Notes under the pieces: model-generated
The model's input: the letters and a program-made list of their open reading frames with translations, nothing else
What the model was told of the DNA's origin: nothing
Databases searched by the model: none
NCBI GenBank assembly: GCA_964057225.1
Contig: CAXKVF010000081.1
Span: forward strand, 248,001 to 312,000
DNA length: 64,000 nt
From: Auanema rhodensis
Lineage: Eukaryota > Nematoda > Chromadorea > Rhabditida > Rhabditidae
Direction: 5' to 3'
Made by a program: the position numbers and the translations under genes
Shown here: positions 11,793-25,520 of the stretch, in pieces
Layout of the letters: each line of letters begins with the position of its first letter
Position numbering within the stretch: position 1 is the first letter of the stretch

Positions 11793-13728
11793 ATAAAAAT
11801 TTGTTTTTAGACTAATATGGACATGGGGAATCTTATTTTGAAAACCGCATCTCTTTATCTTTCACGTGAAGCGAGTTACATACCAAGTGCACATCACGTG
11901 TACATTTAATTAGCATAAATTAAAGTTCACGTAAATTTCAAAGTCATGGTTACCATGAACCAATATCAATGAAAATTTGTTTTTAGACTAATATGGACAT
12001 GGGGAATCAAATTTTGAAAACCGCATCTCTTTATCTTTCACGTGAAGCGAGTTACATACCAAGTGCACATCACGTGTACATTTAATTAGCATAAATTAAA
12101 GTTCACGTAAATTTCAAAGTCATGGTTACCATGCACCAATATCAATAAAAAATTGTTTTTAGACTAATATGGACATGGGGAATCTAATTTTGAAAACCGC
12201 ATCTCTTTATCTTTCACGTGAAGCGAGTTACATACCAAGTGCACATCACGTGTACATTTAATTAGCATAAATTAAAGTTCACGTAAATTTCAAAGTCATG
12301 GTTACCATGCACCAATATCAATAAAAATTTGTTTTTAGACTAATATGGACATGGGGAATCTTATTTTGAAAACCGCATCTCTTTATCTTTCACGTGAAGC
12401 GAGTTACATACCAAGTGCACATCACGTGTACATTTAATTAGCATAAATTAAAGTTCACGTAAACTTCAAAGTCATGGTTACCATGCACCAATATCAATAA
12501 AAATTTGTTTTTAGACTAATATGGACATGGGGAATCAAATTTTGAAAACCGCATCTCTTTATCTTTCACGTGAAGCAAGTTACATACCAAGTGCACATCA
12601 CGTGTACATTTAATTAGCATAAATTAAAGTTCACGTAAATTTCAAAGTCATGGTTACCATGCACCAATATCAATAAAAAATTGTTTTTAGACTAATATGG
12701 ACATGGGGAATCTAATTTTGAAAACCGCATCTCTTTATCTTTCACGTGAAGCGAGTTACATACCGAGTGCACATCACGTGTACAATTAATTAGCATAAAT
12801 TAAAGTTCACGTAAATTTCAAAGTCATGGTTACCATGAACCAATATCAATAAAAATTTGTTTTTAGACTAATATGGACATGGGGAATCTAATTTTGAAAA
12901 CCGCATCTCTTTATCTTTCACGTGAAGCGAGTTACATACCAAGTGCACATCACGTGTACATTTAATTAGCATAAATTAAAGTTCACGTAAATTTCAAAGT
13001 CATGGTTACCATGCACCAATATCAATAAAAATTTGTTTTTAGACTAATATGGACATGGGGAATCTAATTTTGAAAACCGCATCTCTTTATCTTTCACGTG
13101 AAGCGAGTTACATACCAAGTGCACATCACGTGTACATTTAATTAGCATAAATTAAAGTTCACGTAAATTTCAAAGTCATGGTTACCATGAACCAATATCA
13201 ATAAAAATTTGTTTTTAGACTAATATGGACATGGGGAATCTAATTTTGAAAACCGCATCTCTTTATCTTTCACGTGAAGCGAGTTACATACCAAGTGCAC
13301 ATCACGTGTACATTTAATAAGCATAAATTAAAGTTCACGTAAATTTCAAAGTCATGGTTACCATGCACCAATATCAATAAAAATTTGTTTTTAGACTAAT
13401 ATGGACATGGGGAATCTAATTTTGAAAACCGCATCTCTTTATCTTTCACGTGAAGCGAGTTACATACCGAGTGCACATCACGTGTACAATTAATTAGCAT
13501 AAATTAAAGTTCACGTAAATTTCAAAGTCATGGTTACCATGAACCAATATCAATAAAAATTTGTTTTTAGACTAATATGGACATGGGGAATCTAATTTTG
13601 AAAACCGCATCTCTTTATCTTTCACGTGAAGCGAGTTACATACCAAGTGCACATCACGTGTACAATTAATTAGCATAAATTAAAGTTCACGTAAATTTCA
13701 AAGTCATGGTTACCATGAACCAATATCT
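11793..13728 (+). repeat. Mosaic stretch of eleven monomers (left zone)
   Basis: No simple tandem HOR is visible here. Order: p42T/p166A, p3G/p41A, p8A, p42T/p144C, p41A/p81A, p8A/p93G/p113A/p166A, consensus, consensus/p166A, p119A, p93G/p113A/p166A, p113A/p166A. Part of it recurs elsewhere: 12145-13024 is repeated at 16721-17600 (+4576, 26 monomers), and 11089-12496 is repeated at 22529-23936 (+11440, 65 monomers). It holds only satellite sequence. Confidence 0.85.
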
Positions 13729-14784
13729 ATGAAAATTTGTTTTTAGACTAATATGGACATGGGGAATCAAATTTTGAAAACCGCATCTCTTTATCTTTCA
13801 CGTGAAGCAAGTTACATACCAAGTGCACATCACGTGTACATTTAATTAGCATAAATTAAAGTTCACGTAAATTTCAAAGTCATGGTTACCATGCACCAAT
13901 ATCAATAAAAAATTGTTTTTAGACTAATATGGACATGGGGAATCTAATTTTGAAAACCGCATCTCTTTATCTTTCACGTGAAGCGAGTTACATACCAAGT
14001 GCACATCACGTGTACATTTAATTAGCATAAATTAAAGTTCACGTAAATTTCAAAGTCATGGTTACCATGCACCAATATCGATAAAAATTTGTTTTTAGAC
14101 TAATATGGACATGGGGAATCTTATTTTGAAAACCGCATCTTTTTATCCCTCACGTGAAGCGAGTTACATACCAAGTGCACATCACGTGTACATTTAATTA
14201 GCATAAATTAAAGTTCACGTAAATTTCAAAGTCATGGTTACCATGCACCAATATCAATAAAAATTTGTTTTTCGACTAATATGGACATGGGGAATCTAAT
14301 TTTGAAAACCGCATCTCTTTATCTTTCACGTGAAGCGAGTTACATACCAAGTGCACATCACGTGTACATTTAATTAGCATAAATTAAAGTTCACGTAAAT
14401 TTCAAAGTCATGGTTACCATGCACCAATATCAATAAAAATTTGTTTTTAGACTAATATGGACATGAGGAATCTAATTTTGAAAACCGCATCTCTTTATCT
14501 TTCACGTGAAGCGAGTTACATACCAAGTGCACATCACGTGTACATTTAATTAGCATAAATTAAAGTTCACGTAAATTTCAAAGTCATGGTTACCATGCAC
14601 CAATATCAATAAAAATTTGTTTTTAGACTAATATGGACATGGGGAATCTTATTTTGAAAACCGCATCTCTTTATCTTTCACGTGAAGCGAGTTACATACC
14701 AAGTGCACATCACGTGTACATTTAATTAGCATAAATTAAAGTTCACGTAAATTTCAAAGTCATGGTTACCATGCACCAATATCA
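13729..14784 (+). repeat. Six monomers related to the 353-3872 HOR
   Basis: Order: p3G/p41A/p81A, p8A/p176G, p42T/p61T plus p68C/p69C (TTTTATCCCT), p17C, p34A, p42T. The first five match the opening five monomers of the 10-mer unit at 2113, except for the two new C substitutions in the third. This is a displaced partial copy of that HOR about 11.6 kb away. Confidence 0.85.
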
Positions 14785-16192
14785 ATAAAAATTTGTTTTT
14801 AGACTAATATGGACATGGGGAATCTTATTTTGAAAACCGCATCTCTTTATCTTTCACGTGAAGCGAGTTACATACCAAGTGCACATCACGTGTACATTTA
14901 ATTAGCATAAATTAAAGTTCACGTAAACTTCAAAGTCATGGTTACCATGCACCAATATCAATAAAAATTTGTTTTTAGACTAATATGGACATGGGGAATC
15001 TAATTTTGAAAACCGCATCTCTTTATCTTTCACGTGAAGCGAGTTACATACCAAGTGCACATCACGTGTACATTTAATTAGCATAAATTAAAGTTCACGT
15101 AAATTTCAAAGTCATGGTTACCATGCACCAATATCAATAAAAAATTGTTTTTAGACTAATATGGACATGGGGAATCTAATTTTGAAAACCGCATCTCTTT
15201 ATCTTTCACGTGAAGCGAGTTACATACCAAGTGCACATCACGTGTACATTTAATTAGCATAAATTAAAGTTCACGTAAATTTCAAAGTCATGGTTACCAT
15301 GCACCAATATCGATAAAAATTTGTTTTTAGACTAATATGGACATGGGGAATCTTATTTTGAAAACCGCATCTTTTTATCCCTCACGTGAAGCGAGTTACA
15401 TACCAAGTGCACATCACGTGTACATTTAATTAGCATAAATTAAAGTTCACGTAAATTTCAAAGTCATGGTTACCATGCACCAATATCAATAAAAATTTGT
15501 TTTTAGACTAATATGGACATGGGGAATCTTATTTTGAAAACCGCATCTCTTTATCTTTCACGTGAAGCGAGTTACATACCAAGTGCACATCACGTGTACA
15601 TTTAATTAGCATAAATTAAAGTTCACGTAAACTTCAAAGTCATGGTTACCATGCACCAATATCAATAAAAATTTGTTTTTAGACTAATATGGACATGGGG
15701 AATCTAATTTTGAAAACCGCATCTCTTTATCTTTCACGTGAAGCGAGTTACATACCAAGTGCACATCACGTGTACATTTAATTAGCATAAATTAAAGTTC
15801 ACGTAAATTTCAAAGTCATGGTTACCATGCACCAATATCAATAAAAAATTGTTTTTAGACTAATATGGACATGGGGAATCTAATTTTGAAAACCGCATCT
15901 CTTTATCTTTCACGTGAAGCGAGTTACATAACAAGTGCACATCACGTGTACATTTAATTAGCATAAATTAAAGTTCACGTAAATTTCAAAGTCATGGTTA
16001 CCATGCACCAATATCGATAAAAATTTGTTTTTAGACTAATATGGACATGGGGAATCTTATTTTGAAAACCGCATCTTTTTATCCCTCACGTGAAGCGAGT
16101 TACATACCAAGTGCACATCACGTGTACATTTAATTAGCATAAATTAAAGTTCACGTAAATTTCAAAGTCATGGTTACCATGCACCAATATCA
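14785..16192 (+). repeat. HOR: two tandem 4-monomer units of 704 bp
   Basis: Units 14785-15488 and 15489-16192 share the order p42T/p144C, consensus, p8A/p176G, p42T/p61T/p68C/p69C. The rare TTTTATCCCT marker sits at 15373 and 16077, 704 bp apart, with a third copy upstream at 14141. The third monomer of unit two has an extra p91A (ATAACAAG). Confidence 0.9.
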
Positions 16193-17776
16193 ATAAAAAT
16201 TTGTTTTTCGACTAATATGGACATGGGGAATCTAATTTTGAAAACCGCATCTCTTTATCTTTCACGTGAAGCGAGTTACATACCAAGTGCACATCACGTG
16301 TACATTTAATTAGCATAAATTAAAGTTCACGTAAATTTCAAAGTCATGGTTACCATGCACCAATATCAATAAAAATTTGTTTTTAGACTAATATGGACAT
16401 GAGGAATCTAATTTTGAAAACCGCATCTCTTTATCTTTCACGTGAAGCGAGTTACATACCAAGTGCACATCACGTGTACATTTAATTAGCATAAATTAAA
16501 GTTCACGTAAATTTCAAAGTCATGGTTACCATGCACCAATATCAATAAAAATTTGTTTTTAGACTAATATGCACATGGGGAATCTAATTTTGAAAACCGC
16601 ATCTCTTTATCTTTCACGTGAAGCGAGTTACATACCAAGTGCACATCACGTGTACATTTAATTAGCATAAATTAAAGTTCACGTAAATTTCAAAGTCATG
16701 GTTACCATGCACCAATATCAATAAAAAATTGTTTTTAGACTAATATGGACATGGGGAATCTAATTTTGAAAACCGCATCTCTTTATCTTTCACGTGAAGC
16801 GAGTTACATACCAAGTGCACATCACGTGTACATTTAATTAGCATAAATTAAAGTTCACGTAAATTTCAAAGTCATGGTTACCATGCACCAATATCAATAA
16901 AAATTTGTTTTTAGACTAATATGGACATGGGGAATCTTATTTTGAAAACCGCATCTCTTTATCTTTCACGTGAAGCGAGTTACATACCAAGTGCACATCA
17001 CGTGTACATTTAATTAGCATAAATTAAAGTTCACGTAAACTTCAAAGTCATGGTTACCATGCACCAATATCAATAAAAATTTGTTTTTAGACTAATATGG
17101 ACATGGGGAATCAAATTTTGAAAACCGCATCTCTTTATCTTTCACGTGAAGCAAGTTACATACCAAGTGCACATCACGTGTACATTTAATTAGCATAAAT
17201 TAAAGTTCACGTAAATTTCAAAGTCATGGTTACCATGCACCAATATCAATAAAAAATTGTTTTTAGACTAATATGGACATGGGGAATCTAATTTTGAAAA
17301 CCGCATCTCTTTATCTTTCACGTGAAGCGAGTTACATACCGAGTGCACATCACGTGTACAATTAATTAGCATAAATTAAAGTTCACGTAAATTTCAAAGT
17401 CATGGTTACCATGAACCAATATCAATAAAAATTTGTTTTTAGACTAATATGGACATGGGGAATCTAATTTTGAAAACCGCATCTCTTTATCTTTCACGTG
17501 AAGCGAGTTACATACCAAGTGCACATCACGTGTACATTTAATTAGCATAAATTAAAGTTCACGTAAATTTCAAAGTCATGGTTACCATGCACCAATATCA
17601 ATAAAAATTTGTTTTTAGACTAATATGGACATGGGGAATCTAATTTTGAAAACCGCATCTCTTTATCTTTCACGTGAAGCGAGTTACATACCAAGTGCAC
17701 ATCACGTGTACATTTAATTAGCATAAATTAAAGTTCACGTAAATTTCAAAGTCATGGTTACCATGCACCAATATCA
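16193..17776 (+). repeat. Nine mosaic monomers including a segmental copy of 12145-13024
   Basis: Order: p17C, p34A, p28C, p8A, p42T/p144C, p41A/p81A, p8A/p93G/p113A/p166A, consensus, consensus. Monomers 4-8 (16721-17600) repeat 12145-13024 in marker order. The third contains the first p28C (ATATGCACATG) of the window, a haplotype otherwise confined to the region right of 24 kb. Confidence 0.85.
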
Positions 17777-20240
17777 ATAAAAAATTGTTTTTAGACTAAT
17801 ATGGACATGGGGAATCTAATTTTGAAAACCGCATCTCTTTATCTTTCACGTGAAGCGAGTTACATACCAAGTGCACATCACGTGTACATTTAATTAGCAT
17901 AAATTAAAGTTCACGTAAATTTCAAAGTCATGGTTACCATGCACCAATATCAATAAAAATTTGTTTTTAGACTAATATGGACATGGGGAATCTAATGTTG
18001 AAAACCGCATCTCTTTATCTTTCACGTGAAGCGAGTTACATACCAAGTGCACATCACGTGTACATTTAATTAGCATAAATTAAAGTTCACGTAAATTTCA
18101 AAGTCATGGTTACCATGCACCAATATCAATAAAAATTTGTTTTTAGACTAAAATGGACATGGGGAATCTAATTTTGAAAACCGCATCTCTTTATCTTTCA
18201 CGTGAAGCGAGTTACATACCAAGTGCACATCACGTGTACATTTAATTAGCATAAATTAAAGTTCACGTAAATTTCAAAGTCATGGTTACCATGCACCAAT
18301 ATCAATAAAAATTTGTTTTTAGACTAATATGGACATGGGGAATCTAATTTTGAAAACCGCATCTCTTTATCTTTCACGTGAAGCGAGTTACATACCAAGT
18401 GCACATCACGTGTACATTTAATTAGCATAAATTAAAGTTCACGTAAATTTCAAAGTCATGGTTACCATGAACCAATATCAATAAAAATTTGGTTTTAGAC
18501 TAATATGGACATGGGGAATCTAATTTTGAAAACCGCATCTCTTTATCTTTCACGTGGAGCGAGTTACATACCAAGTGCACATCACGTGTACATTTAATAA
18601 GCATAAATTAAAGTTCACGTAAATTTCAAAGTCATGGTTACCATGCACCAATATCAATAAAAATTTGTTTTTAGACTAATATGGACATGGGGAATCTAAT
18701 TTTGAAAACCGCATCTCTTTATCTTTCACGTGAAGCGAGTTACATACCAAGTGCACATCACGTGTACATTTAATTAGCATAAATTAAAGTTCACGTAAAT
18801 TTCAAAGTCATGGTTACCATGCACCAATATCAATAAAAATTTGTTTTTAGACTAAAATGGACATGGGGAATCTAATTTTGAAAACCGCATCTCTTTTTCT
18901 TTCACGTGAAGCGAGTTACATACCAAGTGCACATCACGTGTACATTTAATTAGCATAAATTAAAGTTCACGTAAATTTCAAAGTCATGGTTACCATGCAC
19001 CAATATCAATAAAAATTTGTTTTTAGACTAATATGGACATGGGGAATCTAATTTTGAAAACCGCATCTCTTTATCTTTCACGTGAAGCGAGTTACATACC
19101 AAGTGCACATCACGTGTACATTTAATTAGCATAAATTAAAGTTCACGTAAATTTCAAAGTCATGGTTACCATGAACCAATATCAATAAAAATTTGGTTTT
19201 AGACTAATATGGACATGGGGAATCTAATTTTGAAAACCGCATCTCTTTATCTTTCACGTGAAGCGAGTTACATACCAAGTGCACATCACGTGTACATTTA
19301 ATTAGCATAAATTAAAGTTCACGTAAATTTCAAAGTCATGGTTACCATGCACCAATATCAATAAAAAATTGTTTTTAGACTAATATGGACATGGGGAATC
19401 TAATTTTGAAAACCGCATCTCTTTATCTTTCACGTGAAGCGAGTTACATACCGAGTGCACATCACGTGTACAATTAATTAGCATAAATTAAAGTTCACGT
19501 AAATTTCAAAGTCATGGTTACCATGAACCAATATCAATAAAAATTTGTTTTTAGACTAATATGGACATGGGGAATCTAATTTTGAAAACCGCATCTCTTT
19601 ATCTTTCACGTGAAGCGAGTTACATACCAAGTGCACATCACGTGTACATTTAATTAGCATAAATTAAAGTTCACGTAAATTTCAAAGTCATGGTTACCAT
19701 GCACCAATATCAATAAAAATTTGTTTTTAGACTAATATGGACATGGGGAATCTAATTTTGAAAACCGCATCTCTTTATCTTTCACGTGAAGCGAGTTACA
19801 TACCAAGTGCACATCACGTGTACATTTAATTAGCATAAATTAAAGTTCACGTAAATTTCAAAGTCATGGTTACCATGCACCAATATCAATAAAAATTTGT
19901 TTTTAGACTAATATGGACATGGGGAATCTAATGTTGAAAACCGCATCTCTTTATCTTTCACGTGAAGCGAGTTACATACCAAGTGCACATCACGTGTACA
20001 TTTAATTAGCATAAATTAAAGTTCACGTAAATTTCAAAGTCATGGTTACCATGCACCAATATCAATAAAAATTTGTTTTTAGACTAATATGGACATGGGG
20101 AATCTAATTTTGAAAACCGCATCTCTTTATCTTTCACGTGAAGCGAGTTACATACCAAGTGCACATCACGTGTACATTTAATTAGCATAAATTAAAGTTC
20201 ACGTAAATTTCAAAGTCATGGTTACCATGCACCAATATCA
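17777..20240 (+). repeat. Fourteen mosaic monomers, left zone
   Basis: Order: p8A, p45G, p24A, consensus/p166A, p12G/p77G/p119A, consensus, p24A/p65T, consensus/p166A, p12G alone, p8A/p93G/p113A/p166A, consensus, consensus, p45G, consensus. The ninth (19185-19360) keeps p12G but has lost p77G and p119A, so it is a recombinant monomer. Neighbour relations resemble the HOR at 20241. Confidence 0.85.
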
Positions 20241-22704
20241 ATAAAAATTTGTTTTTAGACTAAAATGGACATGGGGAATCTAATTTTGAAAACCGCATCT
20301 CTTTATCTTTCACGTGAAGCGAGTTACATACCAAGTGCACATCACGTGTACATTTAATTAGCATAAATTAAAGTTCACGTAAATTTCAAAGTCATGGTTA
20401 CCATGCACCAATATCAATAAAAATTTGTTTTTAGACTAATATGGACATGGGGAATCTAATTTTGAAAACCGCATCTCTTTATCTTTCACGTGAAGCGAGT
20501 TACATACCAAGTGCACATCACGTGTACATTTAATTAGCATAAATTAAAGTTCACGTAAATTTCAAAGTCATGGTTACCATGAACCAATATCAATAAAAAT
20601 TTGGTTTTAGACTAATATGGACATGGGGAATCTAATTTTGAAAACCGCATCTCTTTATCTTTCACGTGGAGCGAGTTACATACCAAGTGCACATCACGTG
20701 TACATTTAATAATCATAAATTAAAGTTCACGTAAATTTCAAAGTCATGGTTACCATGCACCAATATCAATAAAAATTTGTTTTTAGACTAATATGGACAT
20801 GGGGAATCTAATTTTGAAAACCGCATCTCTTTATCTTTCACGTGAAGCGAGTTACATACCAAGTGCACATCACGTGTACATTTAATTAGCATAAATTAAA
20901 GTTCACGTAAATTTCAAAGTCATGGTTACCATGCACCAATATCAATAAAAATTTGTTTTTAGACTAAAATGGACATGGGGAATCTAATTTTGAAAACCGC
21001 ATCTCTTTTTCTTTCACGTGAAGCGAGTTACATACCAAGTGCACATCACGTGTACATTTAATTAGCATAAATTAAAGTTCACGTAAATTTCAAAGTCATG
21101 GTTACCATGCACCAATATCAATAAAAATTTGTTTTTAGACTAATATGGACATGGGGAATCTAATTTTGAAAACCGCATCTCTTTATCTTTCACGTGAAGC
21201 GAGTTACATACCAAGTGCACATCACGTGTACATTTAATTAGCATAAATTAAAGTTCACGTAAATTTCAAAGTCATGGTTACCATGAACCAATATCAATAA
21301 AAATTTGGTTTTAGACTAATATGGACATGGGGAATCTAATTTTGAAAACCGCATCTCTTTATCTTTCACGTGGAGCGAGTTACATACCAAGTGCACATCA
21401 CGTGTACATTTAATAAGCATAAATTAAAGTTCACGTAAATTTCAAAGTCATGGTTACCATGCACCAATATCAATAAAAATTTGTTTTTAGACTAAAATGG
21501 ACATGGGGAATCTAATTTTGAAAACCGCATCTCTTTATCTTTCACGTGAAGCGAGTTACATACCAAGTGCACATCACGTGTACATTTAATTAGCATAAAT
21601 TAAAGTTCACGTAAATTTCAAAGTCATGGTTACCATGCACCAATATCAATAAAAATTTGTTTTTAGACTAATATGGACATGGGGAATCTAATTTTGAAAA
21701 CCGCATCTCTTTATCTTTCACGTGAAGCGAGTTACATACCAAGTGCACATCACGTGTACATTTAATTAGCATAAATTAAAGTTCACGTAAATTTCAAAGT
21801 CATGGTTACCATGAACCAATATCAATAAAAATTTGGTTTTAGACTAATATGGACATGGGGAATCTAATTTTGAAAACCGCATCTCTTTATCTTTCACGTG
21901 GAGCGAGTTACATACCAAGTGCACATCACGTGTACATTTAATAATCATAAATTAAAGTTCACGTAAATTTCAAAGTCATGGTTACCATGCACCAATATCA
22001 ATAAAAATTTGTTTTTAGACTAATATGGACATGGGGAATCTAATTTTGAAAACCGCATCTCTTTATCTTTCACGTGAAGCGAGTTACATACCAAGTGCAC
22101 ATCACGTGTACATTTAATTAGCATAAATTAAAGTTCACGTAAATTTCAAAGTCATGGTTACCATGCACCAATATCAATAAAAATTTGTTTTTAGACTAAA
22201 ATGGACATGGGGAATCTAATTTTGAAAACCGCATCTCTTTTTCTTTCACGTGAAGCGAGTTACATACCAAGTGCACATCACGTGTACATTTAATTAGCAT
22301 AAATTAAAGTTCACGTAAATTTCAAAGTCATGGTTACCATGCACCAATATCAATAAAAATTTGTTTTTAGACTAATATGGACATGGGGAATCTAATTTTG
22401 AAAACCGCATCTCTTTATCTTTCACGTGAAGCGAGTTACATACCAAGTGCACATCACGTGTACATTTAATTAGCATAAATTAAAGTTCACGTAAATTTCA
22501 AAGTCATGGTTACCATGAACCAATATCAATAAAAATTTGGTTTTAGACTAATATGGACATGGGGAATCTAATTTTGAAAACCGCATCTCTTTATCTTTCA
22601 CGTGGAGCGAGTTACATACCAAGTGCACATCACGTGTACATTTAATAAGCATAAATTAAAGTTCACGTAAATTTCAAAGTCATGGTTACCATGCACCAAT
22701 ATCA
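20241..22704 (+). repeat. HOR: two tandem 7-monomer units of 1232 bp
   Basis: Units 20241-21472 and 21473-22704 share the order p24A, consensus/p166A, p12G/p77G/p119A with AATCAT, consensus, p24A/p65T, consensus/p166A, p12G/p77G/p119A. Rare markers confirm the period: TTTAATAATCAT at 20704 and 21936, and CTCTTTTTCT at 21003 and 22235, each 1232 bp apart. This is the last place in the window where p12G and p24A occur. Confidence 0.92.
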
Positions 22705-25520
22705 ATAAAAATTTGTTTTTAGACTAATATGGACATGGGGAATCTAATTTTGAAAACCGCATCTCTTTATCTTTCACGTGAAGCGAGTTACATACCAAGT
22801 GCACATCACGTGTACATTTAATTAGCATAAATTAAAGTTCACGTAAATTTCAAAGTCATGGTTACCATGAACCAATATCAATGAAAATTTGTTTTTAGAC
22901 TAATATGGACATGGGGAATCAAATTTTGAAAACCGCATCTCTTTATCTTTCACGTGAAGCGAGTTACATACCAAGTGCACATCACGTGTACATTTAATTA
23001 GCATAAATTAAAGTTCACGTAAATTTCAAAGTCATGGTTACCATGAACCAATATCAATGAAAATTTGTTTTTAGACTAATATGGACATGGGGAATCAAAT
23101 TTTGAAAACCGCATCTCTTTATCTTTCACGTGAAGCGAGTAACATACCAAGTGCACATCACGTGTACATTTAATTAGCATAAATTAAAGTTCACGTAAAT
23201 TTCAAAGTCATGGTTACCATGCACCAATATCAATAAAAATTTGTTTTTAGACTAATATGGACATGGGGAATCTTATTTTGAAAACCGCATCTCTTTATCT
23301 TTCACGTGAAGCGAGTTACATACCAAGTGCACATCACGTGTACATTTAATTAGCATAAATTAAAGTTCACGTAAATTTCAAAGTCATGGTTACCATGAAC
23401 CAATATCAATGAAAATTTGTTTTTAGACTAATATGGACATGGGGAATCAAATTTTGAAAACCGCATCTCTTTATCTTTCACGTGAAGCGAGTTACATACC
23501 AAGTGCACATCACGTGTACATTTAATTAGCATAAATTAAAGTTCACGTAAATTTCAAAGTCATGGTTACCATGCACCAATATCAATAAAAAATTGTTTTT
23601 AGACTAATATGGACATGGGGAATCTAATTTTGAAAACCGCATCTCTTTATCTTTCACGTGAAGCGAGTTACATACCAAGTGCACATCACGTGTACATTTA
23701 ATTAGCATAAATTAAAGTTCACGTAAATTTCAAAGTCATGGTTACCATGCACCAATATCAATAAAAATTTGTTTTTAGACTAATATGGACATGGGGAATC
23801 TTATTTTGAAAACCGCATCTCTTTATCTTTCACGTGAAGCGAGTTACATACCAAGTGCACATCACGTGTACATTTAATTAGCATAAATTAAAGTTCACGT
23901 AAACTTCAAAGTCATGGTTACCATGCACCAATATCAATAAAAATTTGTTTTTAGACTAATATGGACATGGGGAATCTTATTTTGAAAACCGCATCTCTTT
24001 ATCTTTCACGTGAAGCGAGTTACATACCAAGTGCACATCACGTGTACATTTAATTAGCATAAATTAAAGTTCACGTAAATTTCAAAGACATGGTTACCAT
24101 GAACCAATATCAATGAAAATTTGTTTTTAGACTAATATGGACATGGGGAATCAAATTTTGAAAACAGCATCTCTTTATCTTTCACGTGAAGCGAGTTACA
24201 TACCAAGTGCACATCACAAGTACATTTAATTAGCATAAATTAAAGTTCACGTAAATTTCAAAGTCATGGTTACCATGCACCAATATCAATAAAAAATTGT
24301 TTTTAGACTAATATGGACATGGGGAATCTAATTTTGAAAACCGCATCTCTTTATCTTTCACGTGAAGCGAGTTACATACCAAGTGCACATCACGTGTACA
24401 TTTAATTAGCATAAATTAAAGTTCACGTAAATTTCAAAGTCATGGTTACCATGCACCAATATCAATAAAAAATTGTTTTTAGACTAATATGGACATGGGG
24501 AATCTTATTTTGAAAACCGCATCTCTTTATCTTTCACGTGAAGCGAGTTACATACCAAGTGCACATCACGTGTACATTTAATTAGCATAAATTAAAGTTC
24601 ACGTAAATTTCAAAGTCATGGTTACCATGCACCAATATCAATAAAAATTTGTTTTTAGACTAATATGGACATGGGGAATCTTATTTTGAAAACCGCATCT
24701 CTTTATCTTTCACGTGAAGCGAGTTACATACCAAGTGCACATCACGTGTACATTTAATTAGCATAAATTAAAGTTCACGTAAATTTCAAAGTCATGGTTA
24801 CCATGCACCAATATCAATAAAAATTTGTTTTTAGACTAATATGCACATGGGGAATCTAATTTTGAAAACCGCATCTCTTTATCTTTCACGTGAAGCGAGT
24901 TACATACCAAGTGCACATCACGTGTACATTTAATTAGCATAAATTAAAGTTCACGTAAATTTCAAAGTCATGGTTACCATGCACCAATATCAATAAAAAA
25001 TTGTTTTTAGACTAATATGGACATGGGGAATCTAATTTTGAAAACCGCATCTCTTTATCTTTCACGTGAAGCGAGTTACATACCAAGTGCACATCACGTG
25101 TACATTTAATTAGCATAAATTAAAGTTCACGTAAATTTCAAAGTCATGGTTACCATGCACCAATATCAATAAAAATTTGTTTTTAGACTAATATGCACAT
25201 GGGGAATCTAATTTTGAAAACCGCATCTCTTTATCTTTCACGTGAAGCGAGTTACATACCAAGTGCACATCACGTGTACATTTAATTAGCATAAATTAAA
25301 GTTCACGTAAATTTCAAAGTCATGGTTACCATGCACCAATATCAATAAAAATTTGTTTTTAGACTAATATGGACATGAGGAATCTAATTTTGAAAACCGC
25401 ATCTCTTTATCTTTCACGTGAAGCGAGTTACATACCAAGTGCACATCACGTGTACATTTAATTAGCATAAATTAAAGTTCACGTAAATTTCAAAGTCATG
25501 GTTACCATGCACCAATATCA
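22705..25520 (+). repeat. Sixteen mosaic monomers at the start of the right zone
   Basis: The first seven (22705-23936) are a segmental copy of 11265-12496, with matching markers monomer by monomer at +11440. The remainder are p42T/p152A/p166A, p3G/p41A, p8A, p8A/p42T, p42T, p28C, p8A, p28C, p34A. The monomer at 24113 is unusually divergent, with AACAGCAT and CACAAGTAC in place of CACGTGTAC, so it lacks the second CACGTG. From here on p3G/p41A, p8A, p28C and p42T dominate. Confidence 0.85.

Larger units (their letters stand above)
1..22704 (+). repeat. Left zone of the array (129 monomers)
   Basis: Defined by haplotypes confined to this side: p12G/p77G, p24A, p45G, p17C, p61T, p64A, p83A, p81A and p93G/p113A. 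Nothing but satellite monomers is present and every monomer here is 176 bp. Monomers with p3G/p41A occur but are a minority. Confidence 0.88.
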
